Shown: positions 34,781-44,394, counted from the stretch's first letter. The stretch: 64,000 nucleotides of DNA from an uncultured Bacteroidaceae bacterium (GCA_905235575.1 CAJOLZ010000001.1:56910-120909); one strand, 5' to 3'. Notes: a model not told the origin generated them from the sequence alone. Translations and numbers: made by a program.

Positions 34781-36520
34781 TTATAACATTTCCTGCACTT
34801 GTTTCTTGAACTCGTAATACTGGTCGCTCTCGAAAGTCGAGTAGTTCATCTGCTTACAGAGGTTGATTAACTTCTTAAAGTAATCAGTAACATCAAGGAA
34901 GTTATCAAACTGATAATCATCTTTATCGCAAATCTCTGTAACAAGGTTCAGTATCTCTTCCTGACGGTTCATGGGCGTCACAGAATCCACAGCATCGAAG
35001 GCGTCCTGCTGAAGGATGACGTAATCGATGACTTCGCTCTTCCAGTATGTCACATGATAATCTACGGGAACACCGTCGTCACCAAGGATGTTTATCTGTT
35101 CATAGATTTCCTTTCCACGTTGCATACGTGTTTTCAGTTTCATAACCTTCGGAATCCACTCATCGTTGATACGGTTTGCCATGTAGTCGGCAAATTCAGG
35201 ATATTCGAGGTATTTACTGTACGACTCAATCGGGTTGACGGCAGGATAGCGTTTCTTGTCAGCACGGTCCTGCTCAAGGGCGTAGAAGCATCGAGCCACT
35301 TTTTTCGTGTTTTCCGTCACGGGCTCCTTCAAGTTACCACCGGCAGGCGATACGGTTCCAAGGAAGGTAACACTGCCCACCTGTCCATTGCGCAGTTTGA
35401 CATATCCTGCACGTCCGTAGAAGTTGCTGATGAGCGCACCCAAGTCCATCGGGAATGCATCGGGACCAGGGAGTTCTTCCATACGGTTCGACATTTCACG
35501 CAGAGCCTGTGCCCAGCGGCTCGTTGAGTCGGCCATCAGCAGGACACGAAGTCCCATGCTACGATAATATTCGGCCATCGTCATGGCTGTATATACCGAG
35601 GCTTCACGGGCTGCCACAGGCATGTTACTGGTATTGGCGACGATGATGGTACGTTCCATCAGCTTACGTCCTGTATGGGGGTCTATCAACTCGGGGAATT
35701 CTGAGAAGATTTCCACGACCTCATTGGCACGTTCACCGCAGGCTGCCATAATCACGATGTCCGCCTCGGCCTGCTTACTGATAGCATGCTGCAACACGGT
35801 CTTACCTGTTCCGAAGGGACCAGGGATGAAACCGGTACCGCCTTCGACGATAGGATTGAAAGTATCGATGGTGCGTACGCCAGTTTCCATCAGTTTGAAG
35901 GGACGTGGTTTCTCGGCATAGTTTGTCATTGCGAACTTCACAGGCCAGTGCTGCACCATGTCTACATTCACCTCGTTGCCCTTCTCGTCGGTCAGCACGG
36001 CAATCACATCGTGAATCTTATATTGTCCGGCGGGAACGATAGACTTCACCGTGGCTTTGCCTTTCAGTTGGAAGGGCACCATTATCTTCAGTGGCTGGTG
36101 GTTTTCTTCCACATTGCCCAGCCAGTCGCTCTCCTGCACCACGTCACCGGGTTTGGCCGTAGGTGTGAAGTCCCACAGACGTTCACAGTCGAGCGGTTCT
36201 GTATAGACACCTCGTTTCAGGAAGACGCCTTCCATCTTGTCGAGGTCGTTCTGCAGTCCGTCATAGTTCTTGCTGAGCATGCCCGGGCCAAGCTGAATCT
36301 CCAACATGTGGCCCGTGAATTCGGCCTCCGAGCCCACTTTCAGTCCGCGCGTACTCTCGAAAACCTGCACATAGACATCCTTGCCGATTATCTTGATAAC
36401 CTCGGCCATCAGGCGGTCACCGCCCGTCTGGATATAGCAAATCTCTCCTTGCAACACGGGGCCGTCAACTGCGAGCGTCACCATGTTCGAGACTACGCCA
36501 CTAACAAATCCTTTTGTCAT
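34781..36520 (-). CDS. V-type ATP synthase subunit A (catalytic)
   Basis: A 579-residue catalytic subunit. P-loop GPFGTGKTVLQHAI near residue 235, the catalytic Glu region CGERANEVVEIFSEFPEL, ADSTSRWAQALREMSNRM and the non-homologous insert expected of V-type A chains (FQLKGKATVKSIVPAGQY) are present. It hydrolyses or makes ATP at the A-B interfaces. Preceded by DUF2764 with a 50-base gap, followed by B after 16 bases. Confidence 0.96.
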   Translation of the reverse strand: MTKGFVSGVVSNMVTLAVDGPVLQGEICYIQTGGDRLMAEVIKIIGKDVYVQVFESTRGLKVGSEAEFTGHMLEIQLGPGMLSKNYDGLQNDLDKMEGVFLKRGVYTEPLDCERLWDFTPTAKPGDVVQESDWLGNVEENHQPLKIMVPFQLKGKATVKSIVPAGQYKIHDVIAVLTDEKGNEVNVDMVQHWPVKFAMTNYAEKPRPFKLMETGVRTIDTFNPIVEGGTGFIPGPFGTGKTVLQHAISKQAEADIVIMAACGERANEVVEIFSEFPELIDPHTGRKLMERTIIVANTSNMPVAAREASVYTAMTMAEYYRSMGLRVLLMADSTSRWAQALREMSNRMEELPGPDAFPMDLGALISNFYGRAGYVKLRNGQVGSVTFLGTVSPAGGNLKEPVTENTKKVARCFYALEQDRADKKRYPAVNPIESYSKYLEYPEFADYMANRINDEWIPKVMKLKTRMQRGKEIYEQINILGDDGVPVDYHVTYWKSEVIDYVILQQDAFDAVDSVTPMNRQEEILNLVTEICDKDDYQFDNFLDVTDYFKKLINLCKQMNYSTFESDQYYEFKKQVQEML

Positions 36521-36570
36521 ATCTTGTATTTATTTTGTTTCTTTGTATATGAGTATGAGATGTACTCGAT

Positions 36571-37413
36571 TTATTTTAAGAATTCTTCCGGCACACGTGC
36601 TTCGCCGCGCAGGTTGTCTATAATACGTTCGAAGGTCTCGCGTCCATGTTCGGGGTCGAGTTGTTCCCATCGGTTCAGCATTTCGAGCTTGCAGAAGTAG
36701 GCAAAAACGGCATCGATGCTGAAGGGGTCGAAGAACGTGCGGTCGTCGAGCCACGCCCATTTCATGGCGTCTATGCGGCGCTCCTTCTGAACGGGGTCGG
36801 GCTCGTCCACAATCGGCATCAGTTCTTTGACGTAGTCCAGTTCGTAACCCAGGTCGAAGTCCTTCGTGTTGTTCGTGCGTATCATCTCGGTCACCTCGTT
36901 GTCACCTTGGATATATCCGCTCACGTTCCAGCCTTGCTTGCGTGCAATCAGCGCCGTGAGTATGTTCGTCACGTTCAGGTTCAGGTTGTACCAATCGTTC
37001 ATCAGGCGGTTCTTACAACCGTTGATGCAGAATTTGAAATACTCATAGAGCATCACGTCCTCGGCAAAGAATCCGCTCTTATCCTTATTATAATTATAAT
37101 CGCGGATGAACATACTCATGAAAGCCGGGTAGCGGTGCACGTTGAACGTCAGCTCGCGTGCCGAGGTTATCATGTCGCGATATTGTTCGATGGTAAAGTT
37201 GCCGAAGGGTTCCAGTTCTGCGTCGGGATTTTTCAGCAGGCGCACGACGTTCACGCAGTCCCAGCGCAGGAAGAAGTAGAACATCAGCTTCTGGTCGCCC
37301 TCGGTGAGGGTCTCAGCGCATTCTGCCTTCATTTCTGCCAGGTTCACTGCCGGCCGTTTGTCTGTCATCCTGACATCCGGCAGTCCAGCCATCATGCAAT
37401 AATACTCAGCCAT
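36571..37413 (-). CDS. DUF2764 family protein of the V-type ATP synthase operon
   Basis: A 280-residue soluble, helix-rich protein (YYCMMAGLPDVRMTDKRP at the start, MLYEYFKFCINGCKNRLMN and WAWLDDRTFFDPFSIDAV further on). The family is known from V-type operons of Bacteroidota and relatives, where it stands between subunits E and A. No subunit C or F gene is present in this operon, so this protein may take the place of the C stalk subunit; that is inference from gene order. It begins 3 bases after subunit E. Confidence 0.85.
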   Translation of the reverse strand: MAEYYCMMAGLPDVRMTDKRPAVNLAEMKAECAETLTEGDQKLMFYFFLRWDCVNVVRLLKNPDAELEPFGNFTIEQYRDMITSARELTFNVHRYPAFMSMFIRDYNYNKDKSGFFAEDVMLYEYFKFCINGCKNRLMNDWYNLNLNVTNILTALIARKQGWNVSGYIQGDNEVTEMIRTNNTKDFDLGYELDYVKELMPIVDEPDPVQKERRIDAMKWAWLDDRTFFDPFSIDAVFAYFCKLEMLNRWEQLDPEHGRETFERIIDNLRGEARVPEEFLK

Positions 37414-37416
37414 TAC

Positions 37417-38004
37417 TCAGAAAAGCATTTCCACGAGTTGTGGACGAAGGAATCCCTTGAAATAAGCCTCGAATTCTTCCTTGCCGAAGTTCACCTTGTA
37501 GCTGCCGTCGGCCGGAGCGATGGTGAATAGGGTGTCCTTGCCGTTCACCTGTTCGATGGTCACACCCTTGTCCAGCAGGTTCTTGGCCTTCGCTGCGAAG
37601 TATTTTTTCAGGCTTTCAGCCTCGGCACTGCTGATGACAATTGGCTCATCCTCAGCCCATTTCGATGCGAGGGTCACGGCAAATTCGCCGAGGAAGTTCT
37701 GGTCGGAAGCCAGACTGTCGACCGACTGTGTCACAACCTTGTCGCAGACGACGTTCGCAAGCTCGCTTTTCAGGGCGTTCAACGCCTGAGACGTATATAG
37801 CTTCAGCTCGCTTTTCGTATTCGAATCCAGTTCACCGGCTTTCTTCTCGGCCAGAGCGACTATCGACTGTGCTTCCTGACGGGCGTCGGCCACAATCTGA
37901 GCCGCTTTCTTCTCAGCCTCTTCCACTATGCGAGCAGCTTCGGCCTGACCCTTCTCCACGCCTTCGCGCAGAATCTTCTCAGTTAATGCTTGAATCTTTT
38001 CCAT
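37417..38004 (-). CDS. V-type ATP synthase subunit E (peripheral stalk)
   Basis: A 195-residue subunit with a long N-terminal helix rich in Ala, Glu and Lys (AAARIVEEAEKKAAQIVADA, about 18-60) and a globular C-terminal part ending FKGFLRPQLVEMLF. It is the outer stalk that holds the head still. First gene of the operon; -7-like boxes lie 31 and 45 bases before the ATG. No partner subunit G/H gene is present. Confidence 0.9.
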   Translation of the reverse strand: MEKIQALTEKILREGVEKGQAEAARIVEEAEKKAAQIVADARQEAQSIVALAEKKAGELDSNTKSELKLYTSQALNALKSELANVVCDKVVTQSVDSLASDQNFLGEFAVTLASKWAEDEPIVISSAEAESLKKYFAAKAKNLLDKGVTIEQVNGKDTLFTIAPADGSYKVNFGKEEFEAYFKGFLRPQLVEMLF

Positions 38005-38034
38005 TATATCTGTTAATGAGTTTTATCGAAAAAG

Positions 38035-38056
38035 CAAAAATACGGGTACAAAATTA
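38035..38056 (-). promoter_or_regulatory. -7 boxes for the V-type ATP synthase operon
   Basis: Two matches to TAnnTTTG on the minus strand: TATTTTTG (38035-38042) and TAATTTTG (38049-38056). Neither has TTTG at the standard 20-base distance, so which is used is open. Confidence 0.5.
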
Positions 38057-38205
38057 TAAAATTTTGAGCAAACTTCCGAATATACGCGTACACTTTTTAA
38101 TCAATTATGAAAAAAAGAACATTCTCGGCGAAAAATTAGAGGGAGAAAAGACGTGAGAGGAAATGAGAGGCCGAGAGCACGAGAAGAACACAGAAAATGT
38201 AAATC

Positions 38206-38466
38206 ATTCGGATGATGGAAGTATAACGGTCAAGCCGAGGGGTATCGGAAACGGACGTGAAAAGCGATGAGAAACGATGAGCCTCGCTGCGACAGTGTGA
38301 AGTGAAGGAAAAGTCGGAAATACAACCATCTGATTATCAAGATTTCATTTTTCTACGTCACAATCTGTTAGGCTCAGAAATTCTCAACGGAGAACAAATC
38401 CAAAAGTGACGCACCGTGGTGCGACAAGCATCGCACCGCAGTGCGACATCCGTCGAAACACATCGA
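38206..38466 (+). repeat. Long intergenic repeat, copy R4
   Basis: A diverged copy that keeps the order of blocks (ATTCGG, GAGGGGTATCGGAAACGG, doubled TGA-type motif, GATGAGCCTCGCTGCGACAGTGTG, CATCTGATTATCAA, GTGCGAC units at the end). It lies in the 548-base space between subunit E and the YigZ gene, which otherwise holds only the ATP synthase promoter. Confidence 0.75.
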
Positions 38467-38552
38467 AACACGGACAAATCTGTTCCGCTCGAAAAAGCGG
38501 AACAAAAAGTGTCAATATATCATCAGTTTATCTAAGTCGAGAAAAGTGGTCT

Positions 38553-39140
38553 TCAGAATGGCGAAATGGCTTTCTGAAGTTTCTCCTTGAGCTGCGGCAT
38601 GAGGCTGCGGCGGATGGAAAGCGTGAGGCTGCAATCGTTGTCGAAGGATTGCGAAAGGATGCGTGCGTCCATGTCGTGCACCACCTTCATGACGGCAGAC
38701 ATCAGCGGATATTCGAAGGTCAGCGTATATTCTTCGTCGACGGTGCGAGTGACCACTTCAGCTGCAGCGATGGCCTCGGAAGCAGCTGTGCGATAGGCTG
38801 TTATCAATCCGCTGGTACCCAGTTTCACACCTCCGAAATAGCGTACCACCAGAATGATAATGTCCGTAAGATTATTGCTGTTGATTTGCCCCAGAATGGG
38901 TTTGCCTGCCGTACCGCTGGGCTCGCCGTTGTTGTTGGCACGAAATATCTGTCGCTCGGCACCCAGCATATATGCCCAGCAGACATGTCGGGCATCGTAG
39001 TATTTGCGCTGATGTTCATCAACAAGCGCCATGGCCTCCTCGACCGAACGTACAGGAAAAGCAAAAGCGAGGAACTTACTCCGCAACTGGGAATAAGTGC
39101 CCTCGCTTTTATGTGCTATGGTCTGATATTCGTCGGACAT
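38553..39140 (-). CDS. YigZ/IMPACT family protein
   Basis: A 195-residue protein of the IMPACT/YigZ family. The N-terminal UPF0029 domain is clear: SKFLAFAFPVRSVEEAM, DARHVCWAYMLG, NNNGEPSGTAGKPIL and ILVVRYFGGVKLGTSGLITAY; a small ferredoxin-like C-terminal domain follows (LTFEYPLMSAVMKVVHDM). Function in bacteria is not established; eukaryotic IMPACT acts on translation control. The ATG at 39138-39140 overlaps the DUF1015 stop by one base, so it is the end of the serine operon. Confidence 0.88.
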   Translation of the reverse strand: MSDEYQTIAHKSEGTYSQLRSKFLAFAFPVRSVEEAMALVDEHQRKYYDARHVCWAYMLGAERQIFRANNNGEPSGTAGKPILGQINSNNLTDIIILVVRYFGGVKLGTSGLITAYRTAASEAIAAAEVVTRTVDEEYTLTFEYPLMSAVMKVVHDMDARILSQSFDNDCSLTLSIRRSLMPQLKEKLQKAISPF

Positions 39141-40387
39141 CAACCGAGTTTGTGAATCACCAGTCCGCTTCGCAGTTTAGGTTCGAACCAAGTGGCCTTC
39201 GGGGGCATGATGTTGCCCGAGTCGGCGATGTCAATGATTTGCTGCATGGAAACGGGATAGAGTGCCAACGCGAGCGACATCTCGCCGCTGTCCACGCGAC
39301 GCTTCAGCTCGCCGAGACCGCGCAGGCCGCCTACGAAATCGATGCGTTTGTCGCTGCGCAAATCCTTGATACCCAACAGGCTGTCGAGTATACGTTCGCT
39401 GCAGATGCTCACGTCAAGACGTGCGATGGGTGATGACTCATCGGCAAGTCCATCACGCAGTTTCAGGCTGTACCACTGTCCACCGAGATAGAGGCTGAAC
39501 TCATGCAGCTGGCGCGGACGGTACTCGTCCTTTCCCTTCGGCTCAACCACGAAATCCTTTTCGAGAGCAGTCAGGAACTGAGCCTCGGTCAGCCCGTTGA
39601 GGTCGCGAACGACGCGGTTGTAATCGAGGATGGTGAGCTGGCTTGCAGGGAAGCAGACAGCCATGAAATAGTTGTACTCCTCGTCGCCCCGATGATTGGG
39701 ATTCTGTTTTGCCTTCTCCACTCCGACAAGCGCAGCTGCGGCCGAACGGTGGTGTCCATCGGCTATGTAGAGACTGGGAATGGAAGCAAAGGTCTGTGTG
39801 ACGGTCTGAATGTCGTTGGGATCGCTCACCAGCCACAAACGGTGACGGAAACCGTCGATTGGAGCGACGAAATCATATTCGGGTTCGCCCGCAGCAATAC
39901 GCGACACCAGACGGTCAAGTTCGTCATTGTCGGGATAAGCCAAGAAGACGGGTTCTATATTGGCATTGGTGGCGCGCACGTGCTTCATGCGGTCCTCTTC
40001 CTTGTCGCGACGTGTCAGTTCGTGCTTCTTTATGACACCCGAAACATAATCCTCGACATATGCACCCACAACAAGACCATACTGCGTGTGACCGTTCATG
40101 GTCTGCGCATAGACGTAGTACATCTCACTGGGGTCTTCCAAAAGCCAACCCTCCTGCTGGAAACGGGCGAAATTCTGCGCACCTTGCTCATAGACGCGTG
40201 GGTCGTATTCGCTGGTACCTACGGGAAAATCTATTTCGGGCTTAATGATATGGTAGAGCGACATGACATTGTCGCCTGCCTCGGCACGTGCCTCCTCTGA
40301 ATTGAGCACGTCGTATGGGCGACTTTCCACCTGCTCGACATACTTTTTCGGAGGGCGGATGCCCTTGAAAGGTTTTACGACAGCCAT
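39140..40387 (-). CDS. DUF1015 family protein
   Basis: A 415-residue soluble protein of the DUF1015 family: VKPFKGIRPPKKYVEQVESR and PYDVLNSEEARAEAG at the start, then TRRDKEEDRMKHVRATNANI, LYIADGHHRSAAAALVG and, late, LAYPDNDELD-type blocks. It commonly sits beside serA and serC, as here (3 bases after serA), which suggests work in or next to serine synthesis; no phosphoserine phosphatase gene is in this cluster. The catalytic role is not known to me. Confidence 0.8.
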   Translation of the reverse strand: MAVVKPFKGIRPPKKYVEQVESRPYDVLNSEEARAEAGDNVMSLYHIIKPEIDFPVGTSEYDPRVYEQGAQNFARFQQEGWLLEDPSEMYYVYAQTMNGHTQYGLVVGAYVEDYVSGVIKKHELTRRDKEEDRMKHVRATNANIEPVFLAYPDNDELDRLVSRIAAGEPEYDFVAPIDGFRHRLWLVSDPNDIQTVTQTFASIPSLYIADGHHRSAAAALVGVEKAKQNPNHRGDEEYNYFMAVCFPASQLTILDYNRVVRDLNGLTEAQFLTALEKDFVVEPKGKDEYRPRQLHEFSLYLGGQWYSLKLRDGLADESSPIARLDVSICSERILDSLLGIKDLRSDKRIDFVGGLRGLGELKRRVDSGEMSLALALYPVSMQQIIDIADSGNIMPPKATWFEPKLRSGLVIHKLG

Positions 40388-40390
40388 AAC

Positions 40391-41314
40391 TTATTTGTTC
40401 ACTTGGAAGCGCGTAACGCCCTTCTCGATGAAATCTACAATCTGACGAGCGGCAGCCAGACCAGCGTTAACATTGGCCTCAGCTGTCTGTGCACCCATCT
40501 TCTTGGGCGTAGCGAAGTAACGTCCGGGGAAGAGTTCGGCGAAGGTTGCATCAGCATCGGGCTTGATGTCGGTGATGTACTTCAGGTCGGTACGTTCCTG
40601 CAACAGAGCGATGAGGCCCTCTTCGTCGATGACTTCCTTGCGTGCCGTGTTCAAAAGAATGCCGCCCTTCTTCAGTTTGCCTACAAGTTGACGGTTGATG
40701 CTTTGACGTGTCTCAGGTGTTGCAGGAATGTGAAGCGACACAATATCGCACGTTTCGAAGAGTTCGTCCTGCGATTCTGCAGCCTTCACGCCTGCCTGCT
40801 CAATTGCCTCCTTCGGACAGAAGGCATCGTACGCAGTCACTTCCATACCGAAGCCCTTAGCGATGCGAGCAACATTGCGACCCACATTACCGAAAGCGAG
40901 CAGACCCAGACGCTTGTCCTTCAGTTCGGTGCCGCTTGTGCCGTTGAAGAAGTTGCGGACGCCATAGACCAACAGACCGAAGACCAATTCGGCAACGCTG
41001 TTAGCATTCTGGCCCGGGGTGTTCATAGCCACCACATTGTGTGCCGTAGCGGCTGCCAGGTCGATGTTGTCATATCCGGCACCTGCACGAACGACAATCT
41101 TCAAGTTCTTTGCAGCGTCGAGCACTTCGGCATCCACTTTGTCCGAACGTATAATCAATGCGTCGGCATCAGCGACAGCTTCGAGCAGTTGACTCTTTTC
41201 GGTGTATTTCTCAAGCAGCTGCAACTCGTATCCTGCAGCGTCGGTTATCTCTTTTATACCTTCCACAGCCACCTTGCTGAAAGGTTTCTCTGTGGCAACT
41301 AATACTTTAGTCAT
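40391..41314 (-). CDS. serA: D-3-phosphoglycerate dehydrogenase-type NAD-dependent enzyme
   Basis: A 307-residue D-isomer-specific 2-hydroxyacid dehydrogenase. NAD-binding LLAFGNVGRNVARIAKGFG near residue 140, the substrate-binding RAGAGYDNIDL near 76, and SLHIPATPETRQSINR are present. It lacks the C-terminal ACT domain of E. coli SerA, so it is the short form without serine feedback. Neighbouring serC supports the first step of serine synthesis from 3-phosphoglycerate. It starts 29 bases after serC. Confidence 0.9.
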   Translation of the reverse strand: MTKVLVATEKPFSKVAVEGIKEITDAAGYELQLLEKYTEKSQLLEAVADADALIIRSDKVDAEVLDAAKNLKIVVRAGAGYDNIDLAAATAHNVVAMNTPGQNANSVAELVFGLLVYGVRNFFNGTSGTELKDKRLGLLAFGNVGRNVARIAKGFGMEVTAYDAFCPKEAIEQAGVKAAESQDELFETCDIVSLHIPATPETRQSINRQLVGKLKKGGILLNTARKEVIDEEGLIALLQERTDLKYITDIKPDADATFAELFPGRYFATPKKMGAQTAEANVNAGLAAARQIVDFIEKGVTRFQVNK

Positions 41315-41343
41315 ACCTAATCAATGTATTGTTTACGAATTTG

Positions 41344-42411
41344 TTAATGCTGAGCTTCGAAATCCTTCATGCATGCCACAAGTGCCAGGCAGCCTTCGAC
41401 GCTCATTGCGTTGTAGCAGCTTGCACGGAAGCCACCCACATCGCGATGACCCTTCACGCCTACCATGCCGCGACTGGTTGCGAAAGCCATGAACTCATCC
41501 TGCAGATCCTGATACTCGTCTTTGAGTACGAAAGTGATGTTCATGCGCGAACGGCTGTCTTCCTCGGCCGTACCTACGAAGAGTTTGTTGCGGTCAATTT
41601 CGCTGTAGACAATTTCGGCACGCTCGATAGCTCTGCGTTCCATGGCTTCTACTCCACCCTGTTTCTTTATCCATTTCAGGTTCTGCAGTGCACAGTAGAT
41701 GGGAACGGTGGGAGGTGTGTTGAACATCGAGCCTTTCTTGATATGGGTGCGATAGTCAAGCATGGTGGGAATGGGACGGCTCACATGTCCCAGAATGTCC
41801 TCCTTGATAATGACAAATGTCACGCCGGCCATACTCAGGTTCTTCTGTGCGCCGCCATAGATGATGCCATACTTGCTGACGTCAACCGGACGCGAGAGGA
41901 TATCGCTCGACATATCAGCCACCAGAGGTATGGGAGAGTCGATGTCGCGAAGGAGTTCCGTTCCATAGATGGTGTTGTTGGTAGTAACATGCAGATAGTC
42001 AGCATCCGTAGGAATGTCGAACTGCTTGGGAATGTAGGTAAAGTTCTTGTCCTTACTCGAAGCCACCTCGACAACTTCGCCAAACAGGCGTGCTTCCTTC
42101 TGAGCCTTGGTAGCCCACACGCCGGTATTCAGATAGGCAGCTTTCTTTTCGAGCAGGTTATAGGGTACCATGCAGAACTCCAGACTTGCGCCGCCGCCCA
42201 GGAAGATGACACTATATCCTTCGGGAATGCTCAGCAGCTCCTTGAGAAGAGCCACAGCTTCGTCCACCACGGGTTGAAAGTTCTTGGCGCGGTGACTGGT
42301 CTCCATGAGTGAGAGACCGCTGCCCTCAAATTCGATACATGCGGCAGCTGTGGCTTCGATTACTTCTTTTGGCAAGATTGATGGTCCTGCATTGAAATTG
42401 TACTTCTTCAT
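41344..42411 (-). CDS. serC: Phosphoserine transaminase
   Basis: A 355-residue PLP enzyme that makes 3-phosphoserine from 3-phosphohydroxypyruvate and glutamate. The N-terminus [20 protein letters not shown] is diagnostic; the PLP lysine is in [12 protein letters not shown] near residue 194; [15 protein letters not shown] is the conserved early block. First gene of serC-serA-DUF1015-YigZ. A TAAATTTG box lies 54 bases before the ATG. Confidence 0.96.
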   Translation of the reverse strand: MKKYNFNAGPSILPKEVIEATAAACIEFEGSGLSLMETSHRAKNFQPVVDEAVALLKELLSIPEGYSVIFLGGGASLEFCMVPYNLLEKKAAYLNTGVWATKAQKEARLFGEVVEVASSKDKNFTYIPKQFDIPTDADYLHVTTNNTIYGTELLRDIDSPIPLVADMSSDILSRPVDVSKYGIIYGGAQKNLSMAGVTFVIIKEDILGHVSRPIPTMLDYRTHIKKGSMFNTPPTVPIYCALQNLKWIKKQGGVEAMERRAIERAEIVYSEIDRNKLFVGTAEEDSRSRMNITFVLKDEYQDLQDEFMAFATSRGMVGVKGHRDVGGFRASCYNAMSVEGCLALVACMKDFEAQH

Positions 42412-42464
42412 TTTCTACTCTTTTGCTTTTTTATAGATTAGTAAATTCTTTTGCTTTCAGCGCA

Positions 42465-42472
42465 CAAATTTA
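42465..42472 (-). promoter_or_regulatory. -7 box for the serC operon
   Basis: TAAATTTG on the minus strand, with no -33 TTTG at 20 bases. Confidence 0.55.
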
Positions 42473-42554
42473 CACCTTTTCTTTGGAATATACATTATAA
42501 ATAATGTTATTTTCGCTTGAACGGGAATGAAAAAGATAAAAAAGCGGACGCAGG

Positions 42555-42586
42555 CTTGCACATCTCGTCGAAAAGCACTAATTTTG
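42555..42586 (+). promoter_or_regulatory. Promoter of tRNA-Pro
   Basis: CTTG (42555-42558), 20 bases, TAATTTTG (42579-42586), ending 32 bases before the tRNA. Confidence 0.75.
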
Positions 42587-42618
42587 CACCGCTTTTGGCT
42601 GCAAGTAAGCCTGAGCAT

Positions 42619-42691
42619 CGGGGTGTAGCGCAGTTGGTAGCGCACCTGGTTTGGGACCAGGTGGTCGCCCGTTCGAGTCGGGTCACCCCGA
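42619..42691 (+). tRNA. tRNA-Pro (anticodon TGG)
   Basis: 73 bases. Acceptor CGGGGTG pairs with CACCCCG, discriminator A. D arm TAGCGCAGTTGGTAGCGCA; anticodon stem CCTGG/CCAGG with loop TTTGGGA, so TGG; T arm has GTTCGAGTC. CCA is not encoded. Confidence 0.95.
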
Positions 42692-42732
42692 CGCTCTTTC
42701 TGCCCGCAGAACGTGAAAAAACAGTTTTTTTG

Positions 42733-42763
42733 CTTGCGGAATGAAAATAAAGTTGTAACTTTG
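42733..42763 (+). promoter_or_regulatory. Promoter of tRNA-Cys
   Basis: CTTG (42733-42736), 19 bases, TAACTTTG (42756-42763), 17 bases before the tRNA. The gene therefore has its own promoter despite lying only 89 bases after tRNA-Pro. Confidence 0.7.
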
Positions 42764-42780
42764 CAGCGCAAAATGCGACT

Positions 42781-42852
42781 GGTGCCTTGGATGAGTGGCT
42801 TAGTCAACGGTCTGCAAAACCGTCTACAGCAGTTCGAATCTGCTAGGCACCT
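42781..42852 (+). tRNA. tRNA-Cys (anticodon GCA)
   Basis: 72 bases. Acceptor GGTGCCT pairs with AGGCACC, discriminator T (U in RNA), as is normal for cysteine tRNA. Anticodon stem ACGGT/ACCGT with loop CTGCAAA, so GCA. T arm AGCAGTTCGAATCTGCT. CCA is not encoded. Confidence 0.95.
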
Positions 42853-42864
42853 CTCGAAGAAGCG

Positions 42865-42895
42865 AAGCCTCGGGTCTTACGACTCGAGGCTTTTT
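42865..42895. terminator. Terminator after tRNA-Cys, shared with the flippase gene
   Basis: An 11-base stem AGCCTCGGGTC / GACTCGAGGCT (42866-42876 and 42881-42891) with loop TTAC, one G-T pair, then TTTTG. It overlaps the last codons of the convergent flippase gene. Confidence 0.8.
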
Positions 42896-44367
42896 GTTTT
42901 ACGTCGTAATATGCTGAGCGAACGGTATGTGGCTATGGCAAACATCGCGCCGCAGCCCACCCATTTCAACCAAGCCACATTCTGAAAACAAACGGCCACG
43001 GTGATGGTCAGCAGCACGAAATAGACGGCAGCGTTTTTCCATGTCTGGAGGCCGATGCGGCAACCGAAGAGCCATCTGAAAACTATCGAAGTGATGATGA
43101 GGTCATAGAGTGACGTGAGCGAAAGCGAGATGCCTGCACCGAGCAATCCGAAGCAACCATAACAAACCCACATCGTCCCCACGAAAACACAGACCGAGAG
43201 CAACTCCATGACAAGAAATGTGAACATGGCGCCGCGAGCCAGGCTGGTATAGGACAGCGGCAGAACGATGGAACGCAGGAAAACACTGAAAGAAGCCGCC
43301 ACCGTCATGCTCACAACGACCATGAAAGAGGAGCTGGTGAGAATGCGAATGGCCAGCGGCATGAACATGAGCAGGAGGATGAGCAGCGGCGTGATGAGCA
43401 TCACACAGACGTCCACCTGACGGTTGATGGCATTGTTCATGCGTCCGACGTCATGATTCACCGAGGCCAGACGAGGGAAGAAATCGGCTTCGATTGCCGC
43501 GAAAGCCAGGCCGGCATAGGTGACCATAATCATGAATCCTGCGCGATAAAGCCCCACGTCCTCCAGCTGTCCGCCTTCTTTTATAATTTTCACGACAATC
43601 ATTCCGGATGCTGCCTGAGCCACAGCCGCCACAACGAAAGGTATGCCGCGGCGCAGCATGGGCAGTCCTGCGCGAAGCACGTTGAGGTCGAAGGGGCGCA
43701 CACGATAGGGAACCACACGCACCGAGAAGAACAAATGGATGATGCACGAGACAGCCGACCAAACAATCAGACTGACCATAATTCCATGGATTCCCCACAG
43801 ATAGTAGAAGGGAACGGTGAGGAATATCGAAGCCACGGCGGCCACGGTCTCGAGCATGGCCAGGCGGTGAAGTTTGTGCAGGCCTTTCAAAAGCGAAGCC
43901 TCAGCCTCAGCTATGACCAGCGCCACGACCACGGGAACCAGCCAAATCACTTCGGAATAGTGACCTGCGTCGTGCTCAAAGAAGAAATAGCTGAGCAGGG
44001 GCGAGAGCGCGGCACAGACGACAGCGGCAAGCACGGCTGTCCAGAGCACACAGGAACGGATGACGCAGACCAGACGTTCGATGTCGGTCTGCGAACCGTC
44101 TTCGGCCAGTTCGCTCGTCTCGCGGGTGGCATTCACGGGAAGGCCCAGATTGCTGCAGCAGACGACAAACTCCGAAATGGTGTTGTAGACGGAAATCAAA
44201 CCGAAGCCGACAGGCCCGAGCAACCACGTCGTGAGCTTGACACGAGCCACCGACGCGAGCGTCTTCAGACCTTGCACTCCGCCAAAGATTCCCGTGTAGC
44301 GCAACACATGGCTGTACGTGGCATCGCGCCCCGTACCATTTTCGTTTCTTTCCTCTCTCTTGTGCAC
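42877..44367 (-). CDS. O-antigen/teichoic-type flippase (MOP superfamily)
   Basis: A 496-residue protein with about 14 helices. The start YSHVLRYTGIFGGVQGLKTL is the usual Bacteroidota Wzx-like beginning; VGFGLISVYNTISEFVVCCSNLG and LPVNATRETSELAEDG follow. It would flip lipid-linked sugar units across the inner membrane. The only start in place is GTG (44365-44367); the ATG close by is out of frame. Promoter box 20 bases upstream. The divergent GT2 may act in the same pathway. Confidence 0.85.
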   Translation of the reverse strand: MHKREERNENGTGRDATYSHVLRYTGIFGGVQGLKTLASVARVKLTTWLLGPVGFGLISVYNTISEFVVCCSNLGLPVNATRETSELAEDGSQTDIERLVCVIRSCVLWTAVLAAVVCAALSPLLSYFFFEHDAGHYSEVIWLVPVVVALVIAEAEASLLKGLHKLHRLAMLETVAAVASIFLTVPFYYLWGIHGIMVSLIVWSAVSCIIHLFFSVRVVPYRVRPFDLNVLRAGLPMLRRGIPFVVAAVAQAASGMIVVKIIKEGGQLEDVGLYRAGFMIMVTYAGLAFAAIEADFFPRLASVNHDVGRMNNAINRQVDVCVMLITPLLILLLMFMPLAIRILTSSSFMVVVSMTVAASFSVFLRSIVLPLSYTSLARGAMFTFLVMELLSVCVFVGTMWVCYGCFGLLGAGISLSLTSLYDLIITSIVFRWLFGCRIGLQTWKNAAVYFVLLTITVAVCFQNVAWLKWVGCGAMFAIATYRSLSILRRKTKSLES

Positions 44368-44386
44368 GTTTTTATATATTCGGCTG

Positions 44387-44394
44387 CAAATTTA
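44387..44394 (-). promoter_or_regulatory. -7 box for the flippase gene
   Basis: TAAATTTG on the minus strand, 20 bases before the GTG start; no -33 TTTG seen. Confidence 0.55.
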
